From Zobellella endophytica (GTDB lineage: Bacteria; Pseudomonadota; Gammaproteobacteria; Enterobacterales; Aeromonadaceae), in assembly GCF_003012775.1 (NCBI RefSeq), contig NZ_PXYG01000008.1, forward strand, positions 124,001-188,000: a stretch of DNA of 64,000 nucleotides. Direction: 5' to 3'. The notes beneath the pieces are model-generated. The model was not told where the DNA came from. It saw nothing but the letters and a program-made list of their open reading frames with translations, and ran no database searches. Shown here piece by piece: positions 16,719 through 25,962 of this stretch; the first letter of the stretch is position 1; every line of letters starts with the position of its first letter. Position numbers and translations under genes: made by a program.

Positions 16719-18194
16719 TCAGCGCAGGTTGCCCTGGCAGAGGTACTTGAGGTGCATGTAGTCATCGAGGCCGTACTTCGATCCTTCCCGGCCGTAGCCC
16801 GACTCCTTGACGCCGCCGAACGGCGCCGCCTCCGAGGCCACCGCGCCTTCGTTGATGCCGACGATACCGGTTTCCAGCGCATCGGCCACGCGCCAGATGC
16901 GGCTGGCATTTTCGGAGTAGAAGTAGCCGGCGAGGCCGAACGGCGTGTCGTTGGCCAGTTCGAGAACCTCGGCCTCGGAGCCGAAGCGGAACAGCGGCAC
17001 CACGGGGCCGAATGTTTCCTCGCCACAGAGCCGCGCGTCGCGTCCGACATCGGCGAGCACCGCCGGCGAGATATAGTTCGGACCCAGCTCTTCCCGCACC
17101 CGGGTGCCGCCGGTCAGCACCCGGGCGCCCCTGGCGACCGCGTCGTCGATGTGCTGGAGAATCTTGTCGACCGCGCGGGCGTTGATCATGGGCCCGATCT
17201 GCGCCTCGGGGTCCGTCGCCGGCGCCACCTTCAGCGCCGCGACGCGGGCCACCAGCTTGTCCGCGAAGACGTCGAACACGGCCTCGTGCACATAGACCCG
17301 GTTCGGGCAGACGCAGGTCTGGCCGCCGTTGCGAAACTTGGCCGCCATCAGCCCCTCGACGGCGGCATCGAGGTCGGCGTCGTCGAACACGATGAAGGGC
17401 GCGTTGCCGCCCAGCTCCAGCGACAGCTTCTTCAGGGTGTCGGCCGAGGCGCGCGCCAGGTGCTTGCCCACCGGCGTCGAGCCGGTAAAGCTGATCTTGC
17501 GCACCCGGCGCTCTGCCAGCCAGGCATCCACCACCGCCGGGGTCCGCTCGCGCGAGGCACAGACGATATTGATCACTCCGGCCGGTACGCCGGCCTCCTC
17601 GGCCAGGCGGATCAGCGCCAGCGAGGTCAGCGGCGTGTCCTCCGCCGGCTTGGCCACGACGGTGCAGCCTGCCGCCAGGGCCGGGGCTATCTTGCGCGCG
17701 ATCATCGCCGCCGGGAAATTCCAGGGGGTGATCACCGCGACCACGCCGACCGGCTCGCGCACCGCCATCATGCGCCGCCCCGGCACCGCCGGCGCGATGA
17801 TGTCTCCCTCGATGCGGGCCGCCTCTTCGGCAAACCACTCGACGTAGCTGGCGGCGTAGAGCACCTCGCCGCGGCCCTCGGCCAATGGCTTGCCCTGTTC
17901 CAGCGACACCAGCCGGCCGAGATCCTCTCGGTGTTCCAGGATCAGGGCGTGCCATCGCTTGAGCAGCTGGCCCCGGGCCCTGGCCGGCAGCGCCCGCCAC
18001 TCGGCGAACGCCGAGTGCGCCGCGTCAACCGCGGCCCGCGCCTCGGCGGCGGTGCTGTCCGGCACTCGGGTGATCAGGCTCATGTCGGCCGGATTGCCGA
18101 CCTCGAAGAGCTCGCCGGCGGCGGCGTCGACCCAGCGGCCGGCAATGTAATTCTGCGAACGGATCAGATCGTCGCGTGTCAGGTTAAAACTCAT
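16719..18194 (-). CDS. NAD(P)-dependent semialdehyde dehydrogenase (GabD-like)
   Basis: 491-residue aldehyde dehydrogenase. Seen: [29 protein letters not shown] for cofactor binding, the catalytic Glu in LELGGNAP and catalytic Cys in [13 protein letters not shown]. Close to succinate-semialdehyde and 2-oxoglutarate-semialdehyde dehydrogenases. AAGGAG lies 8 bases upstream of the ATG at 18192-18194, which overrides an upstream ATG. In this operon it could oxidise tartronate semialdehyde or 2-oxoglutarate semialdehyde, depending on the route of sugar-acid breakdown. Confidence 0.87.
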   Translation of the reverse strand: MSFNLTRDDLIRSQNYIAGRWVDAAAGELFEVGNPADMSLITRVPDSTAAEARAAVDAAHSAFAEWRALPARARGQLLKRWHALILEHREDLGRLVSLEQGKPLAEGRGEVLYAASYVEWFAEEAARIEGDIIAPAVPGRRMMAVREPVGVVAVITPWNFPAAMIARKIAPALAAGCTVVAKPAEDTPLTSLALIRLAEEAGVPAGVINIVCASRERTPAVVDAWLAERRVRKISFTGSTPVGKHLARASADTLKKLSLELGGNAPFIVFDDADLDAAVEGLMAAKFRNGGQTCVCPNRVYVHEAVFDVFADKLVARVAALKVAPATDPEAQIGPMINARAVDKILQHIDDAVARGARVLTGGTRVREELGPNYISPAVLADVGRDARLCGEETFGPVVPLFRFGSEAEVLELANDTPFGLAGYFYSENASRIWRVADALETGIVGINEGAVASEAAPFGGVKESGYGREGSKYGLDDYMHLKYLCQGNLR

Positions 18195-18214
18195 GTTCTG
18201 TTCTCCTTGGGGGC

Positions 18215-19744
18215 TCAACTGACGATACCGACGTGCCAGGGGATGAATTCGTGATCGCCGAGCCCCAGCAGTTCGCTACAGGTCCGTTCCCCCGAGGCGA
18301 CCCGCAATATATGCTCGAAAATCTGCTGTCCCATCTCCTCGATCCCCAGAATGCCGTCAATCACCTGGCCGCAGTTGATGTCCATGTCCTCGCTCAGGCG
18401 CCGGTACATCGGGGTGTTGGATGCCAGCTTGATGGTGGGCGCGGGCTTGGAGCCAAACATCGAGCCGCGGCCGGTGGTGAAGCAGATCAGGTTGGCGCCG
18501 CTGGCTATCTGGCCGGTCACCGCCACCGGGTCGTAGCCCGGCGAGTCCATGAACACGAAGCCGGCCTGGTCGATCGGCTCGGCGTACTCGTAGACGGCCT
18601 GCAATGGCGTGGTGCCTCCCTTCATCGCCGAGCCGAGGGATTTCTCAACAATGTTCGCCAGGCCCCCGGCCTGGTTGCCCGGCCCCACCACGCCGTTGAA
18701 CTGGGCGCTGTGGCCGCGGGTATATTCTTCCCACCAGGCCAGGCGGTCCAGCAGCTTCTGCCCGACTTCCGGCGTCACCGCGCGGCGGGTCAGCATAAAT
18801 TCGACACCGTGGATTTCCGGCGTTTCCGACAGGATGGCGGTGCCGCCATGGCGCACCAGTATATCCATCGCCGCACCCAGCGCCGGGTTTGCCGAGATCC
18901 CGGAAAAGCCATCGGAACCGCCGCACTCCAGACCAATCTTGAGATGACTGGCGGAAACCTTCGTGCGTGCGACGCGGTTGGCCGCCGGCAGCATCGCCTC
19001 AATCCTGGCGATCCCCGCCGCTATCGACTCGCGGGTGCCGCCGGCGTCCTGCATCACCAGCGTCTGTACCTCGGTGCCCAGCCCCTGGGACGCCACCAGC
19101 TCGGCCACCTGGTTGCGCTCGCAGCCGAGGCCGACGATCAGCACTCCGGCCAGGTTGGGATGGCGGGCGTAGCCGGCCAGGGTGCGGCGCAGTACGTCGA
19201 AGTGGTAGCTCGGTGACGACATGCCGCAGCCGCTGGTCTGGGCGAAGGCGACGACCCCATCGACGTTGGGATAGCGGGCCAGCCGCTCCGGCGTGAAGTG
19301 GGCGGCGATATGGTTGATCACCGTCGCCGAGCAGTTGACCGACGACAGGATGCCGATGAAGTTACGGGTCGCGACCCGGCCGTCCGGGCGCACTATGCCC
19401 ATAAAGGTCGCCCGTTCCGCTTCAGGCACATAATCGACGGGGCGCACGTCACGGCAGAACCCCGGGTCACGGCCGAACTCGGCGAGCTTCAGGTTGTGGG
19501 TGTGGACATGTTCGCCGGCCTCGATATCGCGTGACGCCACGCCGATCACGGTATCGTATTTTTTCACCTGTTCGCCGGCGGCGATGCCACGGGCGGCGAT
19601 CTTGTGCCCGGGCGGCACCTGGGCGCGGACCCGCAGCCCCAGCTCGGGCAACGCCTGCCCGAGCGGGATCTGGTTGCGGGCGATCAGCACGTTGTCGTTG
19701 GCATGAAGCCTCAGTAGTAACGACGGGGTAGCGGACTTGTCCAT
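18215..19744 (-). CDS. garD: UxaA/GarD-family sugar-acid dehydratase
   Basis: 509 residues, near the length of E. coli GarD (523). An N-terminal SAF domain (about 10-95, DNVLIARNQIPLG, GEHVHTHNL) is fused to the large dehydratase domain with ATRNFIGILSSVNCSATV, QTSGCGMSSPSYHF, GLGCERNQ and LECGGSDGFSGISANPALG. The family dehydrates galactarate or altronate using Fe2+. First gene of the operon, divergent from the LysR regulator. Galactarate is the best guess; altronate is less likely without uxuronate genes. Confidence 0.87.
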   Translation of the reverse strand: MDKSATPSLLLRLHANDNVLIARNQIPLGQALPELGLRVRAQVPPGHKIAARGIAAGEQVKKYDTVIGVASRDIEAGEHVHTHNLKLAEFGRDPGFCRDVRPVDYVPEAERATFMGIVRPDGRVATRNFIGILSSVNCSATVINHIAAHFTPERLARYPNVDGVVAFAQTSGCGMSSPSYHFDVLRRTLAGYARHPNLAGVLIVGLGCERNQVAELVASQGLGTEVQTLVMQDAGGTRESIAAGIARIEAMLPAANRVARTKVSASHLKIGLECGGSDGFSGISANPALGAAMDILVRHGGTAILSETPEIHGVEFMLTRRAVTPEVGQKLLDRLAWWEEYTRGHSAQFNGVVGPGNQAGGLANIVEKSLGSAMKGGTTPLQAVYEYAEPIDQAGFVFMDSPGYDPVAVTGQIASGANLICFTTGRGSMFGSKPAPTIKLASNTPMYRRLSEDMDINCGQVIDGILGIEEMGQQIFEHILRVASGERTCSELLGLGDHEFIPWHVGIVS

Positions 19745-19853
19745 AATGTTTGCTTTTTGTTAATCGGAAACTGGTTTGCAGTATGCTCCCTCCCTACATA
19801 AGGATAAAATAAAACAATGGACTCCCTTCATAACCAAACAGTAATGTAACAAG
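19745..19853. promoter_or_regulatory. Divergent promoter region of garD and its LysR regulator
   Basis: 109-base AT-rich gap in a GC-rich neighbourhood, between two divergent start codons. LysR proteins usually bind such a gap and control the divergent operon; no single operator can be picked out with confidence. Confidence 0.55.
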
Positions 19854-20786
19854 ATGAGTGACATCGACCGGGTTCTTCGATCCAATCTCAAGCTGCGCCA
19901 CCTGCAACTGCTCGTCGCACTTGATGAATTTCGCCATATCGGCCGGGTGGCCGAATTTATGGCGCTGACACAACCCGCCATCTCCAAGATGGTCGCCGAG
20001 ATTGAGCGCATGTTCGAGCTCGAGCTGTTCAGCCGCTCGACCCGCGGCACCGAACCCACCGCTTACGGAGAAACGGTGATTCGCTTCGCCCGTTCGGTGC
20101 TGGCGGATTTCAGCCGCACCCGGGACGAAATCGAGGCGGTGGCCAGCGGTGCCGCCGGCCGGGTCAGCGTGGGCGCCATGGTGGTGGCGACGCCGGTCTG
20201 GCTGACACTGGCGGTAGAAAAGCTGAAGGCTCGCTCGTCGCTGACGACGGTGCTGATCGAGGAGGGCGACCTGAAGCGGCTGCTGCCACGGCTGCGCATG
20301 GGCGAGCTGGACCTGCTGGTCGGCCGCCTGGAACCCGGCTACGCGGCGCCGGATCTGGACACCCAGGCGCTGTACAACGAACCCATGTGCGTGGTGTCCC
20401 GTCCCGACCACCCCATCGCCGCTGAACCAAAGCCGACCTGGGCGGACCTGGCAACCTTGCCCTGGGTGGTGCCGCCGCCCTGGGCCTCCTCGCGCGTTAA
20501 GCTGAACCAGATGTTCTACCGGCACGGCCTGAACCCGCCGGTCGATCTGATAGAAACCGCTTCTTTTCTCGCCACGCTAAATTTCGTCCGCCAGCGGCCG
20601 GCCATCGGCTATCTGGCCCGGGACGTCGGCCGTCATTTCGAAAAGGAGGGTTTTCTGAAAGTCCTGGATCTCGATCTGCCGATCGAGCTGCCACCGGTCG
20701 GCATCATCACCCTGCGCGGGCGTATCCGCACCCCGGCCAGCACCCAGTTGATCCAGTGCCTGCGGCTGGCCGCGGCGGAGCGATAA
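19854..20786 (+). CDS. LysR-family regulator of the sugar-acid operon
   Basis: 310 residues: winged helix-turn-helix (about 12-70; HIGRVAEFMALTQPAISKMVAEIE) and a LysR substrate-binding domain (95-305). The N-terminal LKLRHLQLLVALDEFRHIGR is typical of the GbpR/CbeR group that control sugar and aromatic uptake. Its divergent position to garD makes it the likely regulator of the operon, with a sugar acid as inducer. Confidence 0.88.
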   Translation: MSDIDRVLRSNLKLRHLQLLVALDEFRHIGRVAEFMALTQPAISKMVAEIERMFELELFSRSTRGTEPTAYGETVIRFARSVLADFSRTRDEIEAVASGAAGRVSVGAMVVATPVWLTLAVEKLKARSSLTTVLIEEGDLKRLLPRLRMGELDLLVGRLEPGYAAPDLDTQALYNEPMCVVSRPDHPIAAEPKPTWADLATLPWVVPPPWASSRVKLNQMFYRHGLNPPVDLIETASFLATLNFVRQRPAIGYLARDVGRHFEKEGFLKVLDLDLPIELPPVGIITLRGRIRTPASTQLIQCLRLAAAER

Positions 20787-20856
20787 GGCCCGGCAGGCAG
20801 CGCTCGGCCGCCGGGCGACGGGGTGGGGACAAGGCGGGGGACGGGAGGGCGCTGAA

Positions 20857-20878
20857 GGTGAAGGCCGCAGTCGCTGAT
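20857..20878 (+). repeat. Left flank match of copy B
   Basis: 22 bases matching 11083-11104 with one difference, ending in GCTGAT. A second GCTGAT lies at 21274-21279, at the other end of the PGPGW-type gene. Confidence 0.75.
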
Positions 20879-20880
20879 GG

Positions 20881-21282
20881 CTAATCCTTAAAAACCAGCG
20901 GCGGCCGTCCGGCCCGGCGGCGCAGCCAGTCCACGCCCTGGCGCACCGAAGGCATCATGAAGATCCGGCGCTCCAGCCGGTACTTGCCGGGAAAGTTCAA
21001 CAACACCAGGGCGATCAGTATGGTCAGCAACCCCTGCCCGGGTAATACCAGCATGGCGATGCCCAGCAGCAGAAACACCAGGCCCAGCAGGTTCTTCAGG
21101 ATCAGCAGCAGCCAGCGGATCACCGGATGCTGCTCGGCCCAGGGCACCGGGTGGCGGTATTCGCCGGAAAAATAATCCACCGGGATCCGCAGCACCAGCC
21201 AGGGGATCACCAGCAGCGAGCCGATAAAGCACACCAGGCTGACAATGCCCAGTGTCCACATCAATGCCGGATTGCTGATCAT
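20881..21282 (-). CDS. PGPGW-type small membrane protein
   Basis: 133 residues with three or four hydrophobic segments. The motif region reads LPGQGLLTILIALVLLNFPG, the family signature being PGPGW, followed by a basic KYRLERRI and a cytosolic C-terminal tail. Function of the family is unknown. The start at 21280-21282 (MISNPALMWTLG) is preferred to an upstream frame that runs through the dispersed repeat. Copy A of the locus at 11083 has lost this gene. Confidence 0.72.
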   Translation of the reverse strand: MISNPALMWTLGIVSLVCFIGSLLVIPWLVLRIPVDYFSGEYRHPVPWAEQHPVIRWLLLILKNLLGLVFLLLGIAMLVLPGQGLLTILIALVLLNFPGKYRLERRIFMMPSVRQGVDWLRRRAGRPPLVFKD

Positions 21283-21403
21283 TTGAACCAAATCATCCAC
21301 GGGAACAACTGCTCTTTGAAGTGAAAATGAAAGCCAGGTGGTGATTATGATGGAAAACGGCCATGCCAGACAGCACCTGTTGCCGGCGGTTCTCCGGCGC
21401 GGG
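21276..21403 (+). repeat. Dispersed repeat, copy B
   Basis: 128 bp matching 11101-11229. It begins inside the start region of the PGPGW-type gene and covers that gene's upstream leader and promoter. The similarity stops abruptly at 21403, where the four-gene exported cluster region begins. Confidence 0.85.
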
Positions 21404-21582
21404 TGGAGGATACATAATCGGGCAGACATTCCGGCAACGGCGGGCAGTTAGCGGTGCAATTCATTGTGCAGAGACGCCAGTGCTTTCATGGAAGACGAGG
21501 CGGTGGAAGGGAAAAGGTGGTTCATGCGGCCTATACTGACAAGCATTGGCGGGGGACGTCCGCATGTCGTGAGAGGGAGAGC

Positions 21583-22377
21583 ATGATGAGCAAGATCGCC
21601 GTGTTGTTGGCTGCATCACTGACAACTTCGCTGACTTTGACGGGATGCGAAACAACCAGACAGGACATGGGAGCCGTTATCGGGGGCGTGACTGGCGGGC
21701 TGCTCGGTTCCCAGATTGGCAGTGGCCGGGGGCGGACGCTGGCGATCCTCGGCGGCGTTGCCGCCGGTGCGCTTGTTGGCAGGGAGCTGGGACGCTACCT
21801 GGATGAACGGGAACAAAGGCAACTTGCTGAGGCGACACACAACACCGTACGCACCGGCAGTTCATCGACCTGGAGCAACCCCCAAACAGGCGCATCGGGC
21901 TCCACCCGGGTAGTGGATTCCCGATCCGCTACCGAATTCGTTCAGGTCCCCGTGCTTAAGGAGCGGGTCGAAACGGTCCCTCCGCTCGAACTCATAGGGG
22001 AAGACTATGCCGCCACCTCCCCGGTCAATGTCCGCGGAGGCCCGGGGACGGACTACAAGCGGGTGGGCAGCTTGCGTCGGGGCGAGGTGATTATGGTTCA
22101 GGGCAGGGTCAAGGGCAGCGATTGGCACATGATCTCTCAGGGCGGCGTGGCCACCGGCTTTGTTCATGGCAACTTTCTCGCGCCGGCTACATCCACACAA
22201 ATGGCTGCCGGAAAGGTGGACGCACGGCCCGGGGGCGCGGTGGAAACGGCAAGCATCCAGGCCGAGAGCACCTGTCGAACAATCGAACAGGTGGTGGTCC
22301 TCTCCGACGGGACCGAGAGGACAGACACGGTGACCGCCTGCCAAACGCCTAACGGCTGGGAATATCAACAGACCTGA
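21583..22377 (+). CDS. Glycine-zipper lipoprotein with SH3b domain
   Basis: 264 residues. Lipoprotein signal with lipobox LTGC (cleavage before C21), so membrane anchored. A glycine-zipper pair of helices (28-75, GAVIGGVTGGLLGSQIGSGR) resembles the 17-kDa surface antigen/SlyB group. A bacterial SH3 domain follows (about 148-205, SPVNVRGGPGTDYKRVGSLR), often a cell-wall-binding module. The ATG at 21583 has GAGAGGGAG upstream; the longer frame from 21454 lacks a signal. First gene of a four-gene cluster of exported proteins, 20 bases ahead of the next. Confidence 0.8.
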   Translation: MMSKIAVLLAASLTTSLTLTGCETTRQDMGAVIGGVTGGLLGSQIGSGRGRTLAILGGVAAGALVGRELGRYLDEREQRQLAEATHNTVRTGSSSTWSNPQTGASGSTRVVDSRSATEFVQVPVLKERVETVPPLELIGEDYAATSPVNVRGGPGTDYKRVGSLRRGEVIMVQGRVKGSDWHMISQGGVATGFVHGNFLAPATSTQMAAGKVDARPGGAVETASIQAESTCRTIEQVVVLSDGTERTDTVTACQTPNGWEYQQT

Positions 22378-22397
22378 TCGAGGGAGGACGTGTTGTG

Positions 22398-25300
22398 ATG
22401 CGGATCCGTCCTGGTATCGGAGCGGTACTGCTTACCTACCTATTCCTAACGGGAACCCCTGCGGCCCAGGAGCGGCAATTGGGCTCCGACGGCGATGTGA
22501 CTTTAAGCCTCCCTGCACAGTACCGCTGCGATACGACGGCACCGGTGACGGTCACGGCGCCCGACCCGTCGCTGTTCACCGAGGATCAGGTGCGACTGCA
22601 GCGGCTGCTCGGCCTCGCTCGGGCCGCCCTGGGTTTCGAGTGTCCCACCCTTTCGGCCATTGAAATGACCGGTGTGGTGGCCGGCAGGCGGGTGTACAAC
22701 GGCGTGGCGATGAAGGCCGACGGCTGGCGACTCGTGTCCGGGCCACCCGTGGCGACATCGGCGCCCGTTCCCTCTACTGCCTCGAACTACCCACCGCAGC
22801 GGGTAAAGCGCGTGCAATATCTGCTGACCGAACTCGGCTACCGGCCAGGCCCCGTGGACGGAGCGTTTGGCTCCCACACTGTCGATGCGATCAAGCGCTA
22901 CCAGGCCGACCACGGGCTGGTACAGACCGGGGTTCCCTCTGCTGAGCTCATGTCCCAACTGAAGGCTTCGTTCCAGGCCCGCACGGCAACAACACGGACA
23001 GAGACCTCGCCACCTTCGTCTCCCGAGGCGGCCAAGGCTCCGACCCTGGCCAACCCTGTCGGATCCCTGGTTGCCCCGGCTCCCGCTGGCGCCGTGCCGG
23101 TGGCAGGAGCGGGACAAGCGTATGCGACCCAAGAGATGGAAGTAGAGGCTCCGGCATCCGCGGCGACTGTTGCCGCGCAGCAGGCCGGGGTCCGGGTCGT
23201 TCGCGGCCGGCCGTTGCTGGTCAAGGGGGGGTGGAGTGGCACCATCGAGCGGGAGGGCATCGCCAGCGCCGAAGAGATTGCCACTCTTGGCCATTTTCTC
23301 GACCATATCCGCATAGGTCTCAATCCGGGCATTGCGCGCGCATCGGATAGCACGGGGCCCTCGGGGAGTTATAGCGCCGACGCTCGTGCCCTGTGCGTCG
23401 CCAATCGATTGCTATCCGGTGCGGCCCGGGATGAGATCCTGCAACCTGAAACCACCAAGGAGTTCCGTGACTGGAAGGGCACAGGTACTAATGAGTTCGA
23501 GCGCTTGCGCGCCAAACAGCACTTTAACGGGCTCTTGACCGGACTGGTGACCGCGGCGCCACGGCTGCCCATGAAGTTCATCTTCGTCGATCGTCTCATG
23601 CTGCGGGCCTTCGACTCGAACCAAGGTGGTTTCCCGTTCCTTCGGCCGATTGAGCTCGACCTGCCGCAGTCCGATTGCTTTCGCATCGGCAATGACTACC
23701 TGCCGGTGGCGGCAGACCTTCCGTCTTTGTGGCCAATGGATCCGCTGGCGGCGGAGGAGTTGATCCAGCGGATCCCGGTGGACCCGGATTTCCCCCAGGG
23801 ACTTGGGGCGCTGCGCAAGGTGTTCGTCGCGGTGGAACTCACCTTATCCGGTGCTCGCGAGAGCCCGATTCACGGCAAGCTGGAGGACGAGCCTCTGGTC
23901 CCCATCAAGCTCGATGTGGAGTCTGTGGCCCTGTACGAAGATCCGGATCTCGAACGGCACCTGTATACCTTCGCCGTGGACGCGCCCGCGCCGTCCGTGC
24001 TGCTCGCCGGATTGCCCGAGAGGATTCCGATGCCCGAGGTGGCGATGCTGAACGTGGACACCGTTGCCCTGCTGCTGTTGAAGGCGAATGGCGATACGCT
24101 GAGTGCCGAAGCCTGGAACGTGCTGGCCCGTCATCACTCCCTGGCTGACTTGCGCTACTACGACAAGAACCGGATGTCGAGCCGTGGCACGGATGTTACT
24201 AAGCTAGCATCTTATGATCCGCTCTATGTGCCGTTCTTCCCGCCGGGCGTGACCCTCAGCCAAAACCAGAAGCTGACGCCCCAGCAGCTCGAATTGTTTA
24301 AGGCCTGGAGCCTGGCAAGGGCGAAGGCACTGCCGGCCCGATTCGTGTTGCAGGGGGACCTGGTGCGGGTGGACGGCGGCAACGATCCGGACCGCGCCGA
24401 GCTTCGCTTCCGTCAGTCGGATTATAGCGGTCGCAGCGTGCTGCAACCTTTGGTTTCCCGGGGTTACAGACAGGAACAGATCGCGTTGCCGGAACTCGAT
24501 AAGAGCTCTGATTATCTTGCCGGGGTAAATCGGCGTCGAATACCGCTGCTGGTGTTTCCCAACTTACTCGGGAAGTACCTGCCCGACGTGACCCTGGACC
24601 AACTCACCACCATTTCCGAGGGGCAGCGTTGGAGTTGGCCGGTGGAACTGGACGTGGTCGTACGGAAGACAGAGATCGTTGAACTTGGCCAGCAGGCCGG
24701 TACCTATGGTACTGCAGCCGTCTCTGATGCTGTTGTGTTACATCTTGAGCCCAGTACGTTGCGAATCCTAGGTCGGATCCCGAATACCGAGCAAGCGGGC
24801 TCATGGAAATTGACCACCCTGCATGAACAGAAATACGACGTCGCGCCACTGGCGGTGGGAGAAAACGTGGAGTGGGATGTGCTCGGTGTGCGCTTGGGAA
24901 TGACCATGGATGAAGCAGAGGTCGTTCTGCGTCAGCGTATGCAGGTGGCACGAGTCTACGACAGGATCAAGCAGGAGGCGACACTCGGCCACGGCTACGC
25001 GGTTTCCCGTGTTTTTATCGGCACTGACGACGATGAGGTCGTCGCTCTTTTCACCGCTGCGGGTAATGCGGACCAGGTTCAGGCTGTATTCCGCCGCACC
25101 CGCATGAATCGTGCGAACAGCGTGGAAAGCAACGCTCTCTATACCGATGCCGATCCGGTCTATCGGGCTCTAACAGCCAAATACGGGGTGGGCGCCGACA
25201 GATCTTCCTATTACCTCAGGTGGGGGGCTGCGGATGATCTCAGCCCCTGTACCGCGTTCCGTACCAGTGACCTCGGTACCAGCGAGAGTACGCTCCGCGC

Positions 25301-25580
25301 GGGCACAGCTAGCCACATGGACCGTTTGCTGCTGGCGCAGATCGATTTCGGCTTGTCGAGCAAGGTACAGGTCACGGGGGGTGGTACGGATAAGCATCGT
25401 CCGGCAGATGATTGGTCAGCCTGTGGACCGGTGGTGGTCGCGCATGCCTGGGGCGAGCCCATGCGCCTGTGGCTGTTCGATCACGCGGTCGCTGCGCAGT
25501 CAGCCGAACGGGATTACCAGACCTACGTCGAAGACCGCACGGAACAGGCCGCAAAGGTGGAAGCCGGTCTTGACCTCTGA
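22398..25580 (+). CDS. Large exported protein with peptidoglycan-binding domain
   Basis: 1060 residues with a signal peptide (about 1-24, cut after PAA). A PG_binding_1 domain lies at about 131-191 (VQYLLTELGYRPGPVDGAFG). A Pro/Ala/Thr-rich linker (195-260) follows, then about 800 residues that I do not recognise. Near the C-terminus ALTAKYGVGADRSSYYLRWG and DWSACGPVVVAHAW resemble segments in the next two proteins. ATG at 22398 after GGGAGGACG; a GTG lies 3 bases earlier. Probably a periplasmic or cell-surface protein; the activity is unknown. Confidence 0.72.
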   Translation: MRIRPGIGAVLLTYLFLTGTPAAQERQLGSDGDVTLSLPAQYRCDTTAPVTVTAPDPSLFTEDQVRLQRLLGLARAALGFECPTLSAIEMTGVVAGRRVYNGVAMKADGWRLVSGPPVATSAPVPSTASNYPPQRVKRVQYLLTELGYRPGPVDGAFGSHTVDAIKRYQADHGLVQTGVPSAELMSQLKASFQARTATTRTETSPPSSPEAAKAPTLANPVGSLVAPAPAGAVPVAGAGQAYATQEMEVEAPASAATVAAQQAGVRVVRGRPLLVKGGWSGTIEREGIASAEEIATLGHFLDHIRIGLNPGIARASDSTGPSGSYSADARALCVANRLLSGAARDEILQPETTKEFRDWKGTGTNEFERLRAKQHFNGLLTGLVTAAPRLPMKFIFVDRLMLRAFDSNQGGFPFLRPIELDLPQSDCFRIGNDYLPVAADLPSLWPMDPLAAEELIQRIPVDPDFPQGLGALRKVFVAVELTLSGARESPIHGKLEDEPLVPIKLDVESVALYEDPDLERHLYTFAVDAPAPSVLLAGLPERIPMPEVAMLNVDTVALLLLKANGDTLSAEAWNVLARHHSLADLRYYDKNRMSSRGTDVTKLASYDPLYVPFFPPGVTLSQNQKLTPQQLELFKAWSLARAKALPARFVLQGDLVRVDGGNDPDRAELRFRQSDYSGRSVLQPLVSRGYRQEQIALPELDKSSDYLAGVNRRRIPLLVFPNLLGKYLPDVTLDQLTTISEGQRWSWPVELDVVVRKTEIVELGQQAGTYGTAAVSDAVVLHLEPSTLRILGRIPNTEQAGSWKLTTLHEQKYDVAPLAVGENVEWDVLGVRLGMTMDEAEVVLRQRMQVARVYDRIKQEATLGHGYAVSRVFIGTDDDEVVALFTAAGNADQVQAVFRRTRMNRANSVESNALYTDADPVYRALTAKYGVGADRSSYYLRWGAADDLSPCTAFRTSDLGTSESTLRAGTASHMDRLLLAQIDFGLSSKVQVTGGGTDKHRPADDWSACGPVVVAHAWGEPMRLWLFDHAVAAQSAERDYQTYVEDRTEQAAKVEAGLDL

Positions 25581-25620
25581 ACCCGCTGCTAACAAATCCT
25601 CAAAAGGAGTGCAGATACAA

Positions 25621-25931
25621 TGCTGCGGTTGGCTCTCATGATACTCACGTTGCTCGCAACGGCGCTAGGTACCACCCAAAGCCAGGTCGGCTCCCTGGAC
25701 GGTATCACCGAGCCGCTGTCGCGGATCAAGGTGGACGTGGGTCCATGGAACTGCGTCCTGGTCGCCCGCCTGCGCGATGACGCCAGCGTACAGGGCACGG
25801 TAAGCCGGTATGAGTTCGAGGTGATGAACGGCTACGCCGCCGCGCTGAATCACTTCACTTGGCGCCTGGAGCAGGTGCAAGCGTTGCGTGACCAGATTCG
25901 CGGCACTGAAGCGCGAAAAGTGGACCTCTAG
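25621..25931 (+). CDS. Small exported protein related to its neighbour's C-terminus
   Basis: 103 residues beginning MLRLALMILTLLATAL, a signal peptide. The mature part aligns with the last 75 residues of the protein at 25963-27054: DVGPWNCVLVARL with DLGAWGCSLLMDI, and VMNGYAAALNHFTWRLE with MVSGYTMAISHFFQRIE. It looks like a stand-alone copy of that C-terminal domain. AAAAGGAG lies just upstream of the ATG. Confidence 0.68.
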
Positions 25932-25962
25932 AAACGGTGGTGCGGAAAGAGGAGGAAGGGGG

